From: Pseudomonadota bacterium
GTDB lineage: Bacteria; Myxococcota_A; Polyangia; Polyangiales; Polyangiaceae
Reading direction: 5' to 3'
NCBI GenBank assembly: GCA_023431345.1
Contig: JAEYWK010000079.1
Span: 1-61,987, forward strand
DNA: 61,987 nucleotides
This document shows positions 42,762 through 50,563 of the stretch, piece by piece. The position numbers and the translations under genes are program-made. The notes below the pieces were generated by a model. That model worked only from the letters and a program-made list of their open reading frames with translations, did no database searches and was not told where the DNA came from. How positions within the stretch are numbered: position 1 is the stretch's first letter; every line of letters starts with the position of its first letter.

Positions 42762-45449
42762 GTGACGGAGATCAGTCGCAGCACATTGTTCGGCAAGCTG
42801 GGTCCGGTTCCCTACAAGGCCATCGAGAGCGCGACCTTGTTCTGCAAGATGCGCGGCAATCCGTACGTCGAGCTCGCGCATTGGCTGCACCAGCTGCTGC
42901 AAGCCAGCGACTCGGACTTGCTCCGCATCATCAAGCACTATCAGCTCGACTCGTCACGCCTCTCCAAAGATTTGACCGACGCGCTCGATCGCTTGCCCCG
43001 AGGCGCGACCTCCGTCTCCGATTTGTCGGTACACGTAGAAGAGTCGGTGGAGCGAGGCTGGGTCTACGCGACCCTGCTCTTCGGCGAAGGTGAAGTGCGC
43101 AGCGGCCACCTGCTGGTCGGCTGGCTCAAGACGCACCAGCTGAAGAACGCGGTGCTCGCCATCTCGCGCGAGCTCGGCAAAATCAAGCTCGACGACTTGG
43201 TGGAGCGCTTCCAAGAGCTGCTCTCGAGCTCGCCGGAAGCCAAGACCTCGAAGGCGGCGCCCTCGGGCGAGCTCGACGCAGATGGCTCGGGCAACGTGGC
43301 GCCGGCCGCGCTCGGCAAGCAACAAGCGCTGGCGAAGTACTCGACCGACCTCACCGAGCGCGCGCGCGCAGGCGAGATGGATCCGATCGCGGGCCGCGAC
43401 GACGAGATCCGTCAAATCATACAGGTGCTGCTCCGCCGCCGCCAAAACAACCCGATTTTGACGGGCGAAGCGGGGGTCGGGAAGACGGCCGTCGTCGAGG
43501 GTTTCGCGCAGCGCATCGCGGCCGGTGACGTGCCGCCCGCGCTGAAAGACGTCACGCTGCGCGTGCTCGACATCGGCCTGTTGCAGGCGGGTGCGAGCAT
43601 GAAGGGCGAGTTCGAGAATCGCCTGCGCCAGGTGATCGACGAAGTGCAGTCGTCGCCCAAGCCCATCATCTTGTTCATCGACGAAGCCCACACCTTGATC
43701 GGCGCGGGCGGCGCGGCGGGCACCGGCGACGCCGCCAACTTGCTCAAGCCAGCGCTCGCGCGCGGCAAGCTACGCACCATCGCCGCCACGACGTGGGCCG
43801 AGTACAAGAAATTCGTCGAGCCCGACCCGGCGCTCACCCGCCGCTTCCAAGTGGTGAAGGTAGAAGAGCCGAGCGAGGCCAAGGCCATCGCCATGCTGCG
43901 AGGCACCGCGACCGTGCTCGAGAAGCACCACCGCGTCCAGCTGCTCGACGAAGCGCTCGAGTCGGCGGTCAAGCTGTCCAAGCGCTACATCCCCGACCGC
44001 CAGCTGCCCGACAAGGCGGTGAGCTTGCTCGACACCGCCTGCGCTCGCGTCGCGGTGAGCCAGCACGCGGTGCCCCCCGAGGTGGAGGACACGCAGCGGC
44101 GCATCCAGCTGCTCGAGCAAGAGCTCGAGATCATCGCGCGCGAGGCCGCCATCGGCGTCGAAACCGGCTCGCGTCGGGCGGACGTCGAGAAGTCGCTCGA
44201 GTCCGATCGCAAAGAGCTAGACCAGCTCGAGCAGCGCTGGCGCTCGGAGAAAGCGCTGGTCGATCGCATCCTCGCCATTCGCGCAGAGCTCCGCAGCGCG
44301 CCCTCGGGCAAGGTCGACGATCCGGCGCCGCCCCCGTCGCTCGACGGCACTGACGTCGATCAGCGCGCCAAGCTGCTGAGCGAGCTCAAGGGCCTCGACG
44401 CCGAGCTCAGCCAGCTGCAGGCGGAGAGCCCGCTGATCTTCCCCACCGTCGACGCTCAATCCATCGCGAGCGTGATCGCAGATTGGACCGGCATCCCGAC
44501 GGGGCGCATGGTCAAAAACGAGATCGAGACCGTGCTGCGCCTGCACGACGTGCTCGGCTCACGCGTCATCGGCCAAGATCACGCGCTCGAGATGATCTCC
44601 AAGCGCATCCAGACCGCGCGCGCCGGGCTCGAGAACCCGACCAAGCCCATCGGCGTGTTCCTGCTCGCTGGGCCCTCGGGCGTAGGCAAGACCGAAACCG
44701 CGCTCACGTTGGCCGAGGCGCTCTATGGCGGCGAGCAGAACGCCATCACCATCAACATGAGCGAGTTTCAGGAGGCGCACACGGTCTCGACGCTCAAAGG
44801 CGCGCCTCCCGGCTACGTAGGCTACGGCGAAGGCGGCGTGCTGACGGAAGCGGTGCGGCGCAAGCCTTACAGCGTGGTCTTGCTTGACGAAATCGAGAAG
44901 GCCCACCCCGACGTGCACGAGATCTTCTTCCAAGTCTTCGACAAGGGCTGGATGGAAGACGGGCAGGGCACGCGCGTGGACTTCAAGAACACGATCATCT
45001 TGCTCACGTCCAACGTGGGCAGCGACCTGATCATGCAAATGGCCGCGCAGTCACCGCGACCGGAGCCGTCGAAGATCGCGGAGGCGCTGCGGGCCCCGCT
45101 CTTGGACGTGTTCCCCGCCGCGCTGCTCGGACGCGTCGTGGTCATCCCGTACTACCCGCTGAGCGACGAGATGCTGGGGAACATCGTGCGCCTCCAGCTC
45201 GACCGCGTGAAGAAGCGCGTCACCGAGCGCTACCAGATTCCGTTCAGCTACGACGACGCCGTGGTGCAGCTCATCAGCAGCCGCTGCACGGAGCTCGAGA
45301 GCGGCGGCCGCATGATCGACGCGGTGCTCACCAATACGCTCTTGCCCGAGCTGAGCCGTGAGCTCTTGCTGCGCACGCTCGACGGGCGCCCGCCCAGCCG
45401 CGTCAGCGTTTCGGTCAAAGATTCGGAGTTCTCGTACGGCTTCGAATGA
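42762..45449 (+). CDS. tssH: T6SS ATPase TssH (ClpV)
   Basis: This 895-residue AAA+ unfoldase disassembles contracted TssBC sheaths. An N-domain (1-160, FGKLGPVPYKAIESATLFCK) binds the sheath. The first AAA domain has Walker A GEAGVGKT (235-242) and Walker B LFIDEAHTLIG. A ClpB-like middle coiled coil follows (about 430-530). The second AAA domain has Walker A GPSGVGKT (about 637-644) and VVLLDEIEKAHPDV. It is the last gene of the rightward operon, which ends at a strong terminator 6 bases after the stop codon. Confidence 0.97.
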   Translation: MTEISRSTLFGKLGPVPYKAIESATLFCKMRGNPYVELAHWLHQLLQASDSDLLRIIKHYQLDSSRLSKDLTDALDRLPRGATSVSDLSVHVEESVERGWVYATLLFGEGEVRSGHLLVGWLKTHQLKNAVLAISRELGKIKLDDLVERFQELLSSSPEAKTSKAAPSGELDADGSGNVAPAALGKQQALAKYSTDLTERARAGEMDPIAGRDDEIRQIIQVLLRRRQNNPILTGEAGVGKTAVVEGFAQRIAAGDVPPALKDVTLRVLDIGLLQAGASMKGEFENRLRQVIDEVQSSPKPIILFIDEAHTLIGAGGAAGTGDAANLLKPALARGKLRTIAATTWAEYKKFVEPDPALTRRFQVVKVEEPSEAKAIAMLRGTATVLEKHHRVQLLDEALESAVKLSKRYIPDRQLPDKAVSLLDTACARVAVSQHAVPPEVEDTQRRIQLLEQELEIIAREAAIGVETGSRRADVEKSLESDRKELDQLEQRWRSEKALVDRILAIRAELRSAPSGKVDDPAPPPSLDGTDVDQRAKLLSELKGLDAELSQLQAESPLIFPTVDAQSIASVIADWTGIPTGRMVKNEIETVLRLHDVLGSRVIGQDHALEMISKRIQTARAGLENPTKPIGVFLLAGPSGVGKTETALTLAEALYGGEQNAITINMSEFQEAHTVSTLKGAPPGYVGYGEGGVLTEAVRRKPYSVVLLDEIEKAHPDVHEIFFQVFDKGWMEDGQGTRVDFKNTIILLTSNVGSDLIMQMAAQSPRPEPSKIAEALRAPLLDVFPAALLGRVVVIPYYPLSDEMLGNIVRLQLDRVKKRVTERYQIPFSYDDAVVQLISSRCTELESGGRMIDAVLTNTLLPELSRELLLRTLDGRPPSRVSVSVKDSEFSYGFE

Positions 45450-45455
45450 AGCTCC

Positions 45456-45497
45456 CGGGCGAGCCTGACGTTCAGGCTCGCCCGTGCGAGTTTTGTT
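45456..45497 (+). terminator. intrinsic terminator after tssH
   Basis: A perfect 13-bp stem (45456-45468 with 45472-45484) with a 3-base loop is followed by TGCGAGTTTTGTTT. It lies 6 bases after the tssH stop and should end the tssABCEFGH transcript. Confidence 0.92.
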
Positions 45498-45523
45498 TGC
45501 GGTCAGGCCCGGCCCGAGGATAA

Positions 45524-46198
45524 ATGGCCGCCGTGCTGGGCCGCAGAAAATTAGGGCTTCTAGGGATCACGCTCGGGGCAGCGCTCACGGTTGTCCTGCA
45601 GGCAACACCGGCGAGCGCTCAAGAAGAGCGCAGCGAGGGTTGGAAGACGGCCACGAACGTCATGACGATCTCGTCGATGGGCGTGCAGCTCTTGATGCCG
45701 CGCGTCTTCTACTCGGATCCCGAGGTCACCGTCGGTTGGAAAGCGCGCTGGCACGCGTCCGTCCTCGCGCCCAGCATGACGCTGCTCGCGACCGGCCTCC
45801 TCAACGAGCAGTTCCTGAAGCCTGAATTCCAAGGCTTCCGGCCCGGCTGCGACGAGCAAAACCAGGGCCTGCCTGGCTGCACCAGCTTCGGCATGCTCTC
45901 GACCCACAGCTACCTCGCTGGCGCCGCCTTCGGCCAGGGCCTGGGCGTGTTCCTGGTAGACACCATCAAGTGGAGCGGCGGCCGCCTGAACGGCGGTGCG
46001 CTCGCGATGAACGTCGGCGTGCCCGCGGCGCTCGGTGTCATCACCACGGTCGGGCGCAGCGCCGGTAACTGGGAGACGGGCGGTCAAGCCTGGGGCAGCG
46101 CCGGCATCGGCATGCTCATCGGCTTGGGCATGGGCGCTCTCTACGCCGTCGGGCAACGCCCCGAGTGCGGCTATGGCGGCGACCTGATCTGCTGGTGA
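45524..46198 (+). CDS. membrane protein, possibly PAP2-like
   Basis: This 224-residue protein has a signal peptide-like N-terminus (cleavage near ASAQ, residue 33) and four or five hydrophobic segments. The segment STHSYLAGAAFGQGLGVFLVD recalls the SxHS motif of PAP2-type phosphatases, but the other PAP2 motifs (KxxxxxxRP and the final His) are not obvious, so an active phosphatase is doubtful. Two Cys pairs lie in loops (CDEQNQGLPGC and ECGYGGDLIC). It stands after the tss terminator and therefore has its own promoter. Confidence 0.6.
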   Translation: MAAVLGRRKLGLLGITLGAALTVVLQATPASAQEERSEGWKTATNVMTISSMGVQLLMPRVFYSDPEVTVGWKARWHASVLAPSMTLLATGLLNEQFLKPEFQGFRPGCDEQNQGLPGCTSFGMLSTHSYLAGAAFGQGLGVFLVDTIKWSGGRLNGGALAMNVGVPAALGVITTVGRSAGNWETGGQAWGSAGIGMLIGLGMGALYAVGQRPECGYGGDLICW

Positions 46199-46214
46199 GC
46201 GCCCCGCGGCGCGC

Positions 46215-48017
46215 TCAGTGGCAGCTACCGTTCGCGCAATTTTTGGGGCATTTCACGCCGCAAGCCCCGCAATGGTTCTTGTTGTTCTTGGGGTTCACGC
46301 AGGCCCCGTCACAGTTGGTGTAGCCCGCGTTGCACGAGAGCGCGCACGAGCCCGCCTTGCAAACCGGCGTGCCCTGCGCGCCCCCGGGGCAGACGTTGCC
46401 GCACGTCGCGCAGTTCTCGACGTCCGTGTCGGTGTCGACGCAGCGGTCGCCGCACTTGGCAAAGCCCGACTGACACGAAAACTCGCACTTGCCCGCGTTG
46501 CACTGTGGCGCGCCGTTGGGCGGAGCCGGACAGACGTTCTGGCAGGCGCCGCAGTTGGAGGTGTCGGTCTGGGTATCGACGCAGGCCCCGCCACAGTTGG
46601 TGCCCGCGCCGCAGCTCGTGCGGCACATCCCTTCGCTGCAAACGGCCGAGCCCGCGCACGCGCTATTGCACTGCCCGCAGTGGGCCACGTCGCTCTGCGT
46701 ATCCACGCACTGCCCACCACACAGCTGATGCCCGGAGTTGCAGAGCACGCCGCAGCCGCTCGGGCCGCAGGTGGCGCTTCCGTTCGGCACGGTGGGGCAC
46801 TGCTTGCCGCACGCTCGACAGTTACTGGTGGTGTTGAGGGTGACGCAGGCGCCGTCACAAGCGGTGAAGCCCTCGTTACACTCGAAGTCGCAAGCGCCCT
46901 CCACGCAGGTCGGCGCGCCTTGCACGACGGACGGGCACCCTACCCCACACTCGGAGCAGTTGCCGACGTCGGTCTGGGTGTCGACGCACGACCCGAAGCA
47001 GGCCTCGCCAGTCGCGCACTCGCTGGCGCAGCGCCCCTTCGAGCAGACCTCTGTCTCAGCGCAGGCGCGCCCGCAGCCACCGCAGTTCGCCGCGTCGTTG
47101 CTGGTGTCGACGCAGGCGTCGCCACAGCGCGCAAATCCGGGTGAGCAAGCGACGTCGCACGAGCCAGAGCTACAGACGCCCTTACCCCCCGCGGGCATGG
47201 GGCAGCTCTTTCCGCAGTCGGCGCAGTTCTCGGCGTCGCTCGTCAAATCGACGCACGCCCCGCTACACTCGGTGAAACCTTCGTCGCAGACGACGCCACA
47301 GACGCCCGCTTCGCACGTCGCGTCGCCGTTGGCAGGCGTCGAGCAAGCTTGGCCGCAGCCGCCGCAGTTCGCGACGTTCTGGCTGGTGTCTACGCACGCG
47401 CCGCCGCAGTTCTTCTTCGACTGCGAGCACTCGCGGGCGCATTCCCCTTCGGAGCAGACGTTGCCCGCCGCGCAGGCGTTCTCACACTCGCCGCAGTTTC
47501 GCGGATCGGAGTCGGAGTCCACGCAGGAGCCCGAGCAAGCGTCGAAGCCGGCCTTGCATTGCTCTTCGCAAACACCGTCCGAACACGTGCCCACGCCCGC
47601 TCCCGACGCACTACAGACGACCCCACAGCCGCCGCAGTTCATCGCGTCGGAAGAGACGTCGACGCAAACGGTACCGCAGGGCTGGTAGCCAGCGTCGCAA
47701 ACGAACTTGCACGCACTCAGGTCGCACACGCCGCGACCATGAGCGGGCGCCGTGCACTGTGCCCCGCAGCCGCCGCAGTGGTCCGCGTCGCTCGCCAAAA
47801 CGACGCACTCGCCCCCGCAAACGGTCTCCCCTTCTCGGCACGCGGCGGCGGCCGCTACCGGCTCGCAGATCTTGCTGCTGTTACAGCGATAACCGGGCAG
47901 GCAGGCCCCGTCGGCGGTGCATTTTCTGCCGGCGAGATCCGTCGACAGCTCGCTCGGGCAGCCCCCGAGGAGCGCGCACACGAGGCACAACAACGTGAAA
48001 GCAAGCAGGCGGGACAT
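46215..48017 (-). CDS. Cys-rich lipoprotein with twelve CVD...NCGxC repeats
   Basis: This 600-residue lipoprotein has a signal peptide ending at a lipobox LLGGC. The rest consists of about 12 copies of a repeat of roughly 40-45 residues built on GxCVDTxxDxxNCGxCGxxC plus a Cys-containing spacer (GxCxxxCxxGFxxC). The spacing suggests disulfide-stapled modules forming a long extracellular stalk. Such proteins are common in Myxococcota and, as I recall, are often mislabelled as tryptophan synthase alpha chain; no enzymatic motif is present. The third-to-last to last repeats are the most regular. Function unknown, probably surface adhesion or structure. Confidence 0.85.
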   Translation of the reverse strand: MSRLLAFTLLCLVCALLGGCPSELSTDLAGRKCTADGACLPGYRCNSSKICEPVAAAAACREGETVCGGECVVLASDADHCGGCGAQCTAPAHGRGVCDLSACKFVCDAGYQPCGTVCVDVSSDAMNCGGCGVVCSASGAGVGTCSDGVCEEQCKAGFDACSGSCVDSDSDPRNCGECENACAAGNVCSEGECARECSQSKKNCGGACVDTSQNVANCGGCGQACSTPANGDATCEAGVCGVVCDEGFTECSGACVDLTSDAENCADCGKSCPMPAGGKGVCSSGSCDVACSPGFARCGDACVDTSNDAANCGGCGRACAETEVCSKGRCASECATGEACFGSCVDTQTDVGNCSECGVGCPSVVQGAPTCVEGACDFECNEGFTACDGACVTLNTTSNCRACGKQCPTVPNGSATCGPSGCGVLCNSGHQLCGGQCVDTQSDVAHCGQCNSACAGSAVCSEGMCRTSCGAGTNCGGACVDTQTDTSNCGACQNVCPAPPNGAPQCNAGKCEFSCQSGFAKCGDRCVDTDTDVENCATCGNVCPGGAQGTPVCKAGSCALSCNAGYTNCDGACVNPKNNKNHCGACGVKCPKNCANGSCH

Positions 48018-48095
48018 CGCACCGACCCCCGAGGAGGAAACGCGAGTATTCTCGCGGCCTCCGCGCGTAGCAAGCGAACTATGGCGCGGCGCTCG

Positions 48096-49049
48096 CTAGT
48101 GGCCCGATTTGCCCGGCTTGGCCGAAGCAGGCGGCGCGGGCGTCGGGGACACCGGGCTCGTCGGAGCGGCCTTCTCGCTGCCGACGACCTGGTTCCAGAG
48201 CGAGGGAGCGCTCGCCTCCAGCTTGCCATCCGACCCGAGCTTGAACACGCGCTCGAGATCGCTCTTTCGCACCGTGCCCTGGTTGGCGTCTTGCACCAGC
48301 ACCTGCTCCACCACGCGCAAGCCCTTGTCTTGAAAGACGGGCGTCGCGGTCAAACGGTACTTCGAGACGCCGGGCAAGCCGGGGAACGGCCGGTAATCGA
48401 TGCGGTCGAGCGGCAGCTCCGCGGCGCGCGTCAAGCGGCCACCGCCGAGCAAGAAGACGGTGAACGCCGTCTCGCAAGGCTGGCCTGGCTTCGTTTCGGG
48501 GCCGCAGCCCTCGTCCGTCGCCGTGACGAGGATGCGCGAGCCCATGCGCTCGAGCGCGAGCCGCGTCGTCTTCACCTTGCCGCGAAGCGCGCCGGTGCCG
48601 TACACCTCAGCGTAGCCCTCACGAGAACGCACGAGCGCGAGCGGCCCTGCCGAGGTGCCATCCGCGAAATCGAAGGTGCGCAGCCACACGACGCGGAAGC
48701 CATCTGGCCCCGGGGTCACCACCGCGCGCTCGGGCTTGGCGGACAGGGAGCCGGTACGCGGACCTTCCGCCTGCAGCAGATCCGCCTCGGCGAAGGCAGG
48801 CCTCCCGGCGCAGTCGGGCGAGCCCGCGTCGACCGTGGCGGAGCCCGCGTCGAAGCTCGGCAGCACCATCTTCCAGTAGTCTTCCGGCTTCGCCTTGGAG
48901 ACGCCGCTCGTGCTCCGCTCGAGCGGCTGAATGCAAATCGGCACCGGCACCGTGCGCCGCGCGCGGTCTTCCATCTTCGACGACTCGACCGCGCCTGCGC
49001 AGCCGCTCGCGAAGAGCCCCAACATCAACAGCGTTGAGCTACGAATCAT
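48096..49049 (-). CDS. putative lipoprotein
   Basis: This 317-residue protein has a short signal peptide and a lipobox FASGC. The mature part is a mix of beta strands and loops with two Cys near CGPETKPGQPC and a Pro/Ala/Ser/Lys-rich C-terminal tail. No family is recognised. It begins 3 bases after the stop of the upstream lipoprotein gene, so the two form an operon. Confidence 0.7.
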   Translation of the reverse strand: MIRSSTLLMLGLFASGCAGAVESSKMEDRARRTVPVPICIQPLERSTSGVSKAKPEDYWKMVLPSFDAGSATVDAGSPDCAGRPAFAEADLLQAEGPRTGSLSAKPERAVVTPGPDGFRVVWLRTFDFADGTSAGPLALVRSREGYAEVYGTGALRGKVKTTRLALERMGSRILVTATDEGCGPETKPGQPCETAFTVFLLGGGRLTRAAELPLDRIDYRPFPGLPGVSKYRLTATPVFQDKGLRVVEQVLVQDANQGTVRKSDLERVFKLGSDGKLEASAPSLWNQVVGSEKAAPTSPVSPTPAPPASAKPGKSGH

Positions 49050-49052
49050 GGC

Positions 49053-49694
49053 TCAGAGCACCTCGAGCGTGTCGATCACGCGTAGTAGCTCGGGATTCAC
49101 CTGCGAAATGTCGTCCCCCTCGTAGATGACCTGCACGAGCACCACGCGGCTCTTGCCGCGCACCAAGTACTCGCGAGCGCGGCTCGTGAGCGGCTTCTTG
49201 GCGGCCTCAACGCTGCGCTCGACGCTGTAAGCCCGACCCTGGCCGATGCCGACCGCCACCGGCACGCGCTTGCCGACCACCTTCGCGCCGAGGCTCTGCG
49301 TGTCGTCCTCGTAGCGCTGCAGCATGTCGCGCCACGGGTCCCCGGCGTACTCGGGCCGCTCGTACACGGCGAACGAGTAGGCGTTCGGCGAGACGTAGCC
49401 GACGTAGGCCTGCCCCTCCTGGTTGCTGGCGTCACGCAGGAGCCAATTCTTCGGCTTGGATAGGTGGATACCGCGGCGAAGCACGGTGACGCCCACGTAC
49501 TCGGGCGCCTCGCCTTGGGCCGCGAAGTCGAGCGGCGGGTAGCGCTCTTCGAACTCTTTGGAGCCCTGCTCGCCCGTCGCGACCGTCCAATCGTAGAAGG
49601 TGCGGTTCTTGGAGGCGAGCTCAGCCGGGCCGCCGCAGCCGCCCAACGTCAGCGCACCCACAACCAAGCCGCGGCTCACCCATCGATCCGACAC
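49053..49694 (-). CDS. putative lipoprotein
   Basis: This 213-residue lipoprotein has a lipobox LGGC (Cys20). The mature domain has alternating strands and helices: GVTVLRRGIHLSKPKNWLL, SPNAYSFAVYERPEY and a C-terminal INPELL-type helix with DISQVNPELLRVIDTLEVL. The fold resembles small PsbP/Mog1-like domains that score lipoproteins in other bacteria, but that is a weak impression. It is first in an operon with the next lipoprotein. Confidence 0.7.
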   Translation of the reverse strand: MSDRWVSRGLVVGALTLGGCGGPAELASKNRTFYDWTVATGEQGSKEFEERYPPLDFAAQGEAPEYVGVTVLRRGIHLSKPKNWLLRDASNQEGQAYVGYVSPNAYSFAVYERPEYAGDPWRDMLQRYEDDTQSLGAKVVGKRVPVAVGIGQGRAYSVERSVEAAKKPLTSRAREYLVRGKSRVVLVQVIYEGDDISQVNPELLRVIDTLEVL

Positions 49695-49805
49695 GGCGCG
49701 ACCTTAGTGCCAAGGTGCCCGCGTCGCAACGCATTCGGCCGAGCTCCGGACGCCGCCCGTCATTTTCAAATAGGGGCGGGCGCGGAGCTTTGGTAAGAGG
49801 CGAGC

Positions 49806-50390
49806 ATGACGTGCAGGGCGAGAAGCTTGGGAACCGTCGGGGCTCTGTGCGGGCTCCTCTCGGCCTGCGCTTCGCCGATGTTCCAAATCAACGACCGCTC
49901 CGACGCGCGAGCGTTCGTGGTCAGAAACCCAGAGGCAGGGCCAGGCACGCCGGTCGAGCCCGCCGGTCTCCGCTTCAAGCCGGGCCTGTGTGACGGCGCC
50001 GATCTGCGGCCAGAAGGGCGCCCCCTGAACGAAGGCCACCTGATCGAGTTCCTGAGCAAGCAGCAGCTCGACGTCCGCGTCGAACGCCCCCGCTCGGACC
50101 TCATCTACTTGGTCGTCAGCGGCGCCGGCACCAACGTGCCCGTACGCCTGCGCGTCGCCGTGCTCAAAAGCGCCGACGAAGCAGGGGCCGAGCTGCACAA
50201 CGCGCTCTTGCAGCACGGGCAAGGGGCCTGGGGCGTGCGGCGCTCCAACCTGGCCGTGCTCGGCGCGATCGGCTCTTTGGAAGACGACCTGACGTTCGCG
50301 GCGAAGACGCGGCTCTCGTGCTGGGGCGTGTTCATGACCGCCGGACGCGACGACACTTTCGTCGTCCCCGGTGCCTACCGCGAGCTCTGA
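49806..50390 (+). CDS. putative lipoprotein
   Basis: This 194-residue lipoprotein has a signal peptide with lipobox LLSAC. The mature part is a compact alpha/beta domain (DLIYLVVSGAGTNVPVRLRVAVL), with a Cys near the end in RLSCWGVFM. No family is recognised. It is divergent from the lipoprotein pair on the other strand and lies 173 bases upstream of vgrG in the same direction, so it may belong with the effector module. A lipoprotein near an effector could be an immunity factor, but there is no direct evidence. Confidence 0.7.
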   Translation: MTCRARSLGTVGALCGLLSACASPMFQINDRSDARAFVVRNPEAGPGTPVEPAGLRFKPGLCDGADLRPEGRPLNEGHLIEFLSKQQLDVRVERPRSDLIYLVVSGAGTNVPVRLRVAVLKSADEAGAELHNALLQHGQGAWGVRRSNLAVLGAIGSLEDDLTFAAKTRLSCWGVFMTAGRDDTFVVPGAYREL

Positions 50391-50563
50391 GCGCTCGCCG
50401 CCGCTCGCTGGCTCCCAGGCCGGCGACGCGCGCCCGCGTTGACGTCGCCGGTATTGTCCCGGCACGCGTCCGGAATTAGGCTCGGGCCGATGGATGGGTG
50501 GTCGTTAGCGGACGCTGGGCAAGTCCGCCTGGGGCAGCAGCTCGCCGCAGAATTGGGTTTCGA

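Noticed and set aside
46215..48017. Large plus-strand open frames across the Cys-repeat gene
   Set aside because: They are shadows created by the regular GC-rich repeats; the minus-strand frame has the signal peptide and ordered Cys spacing.
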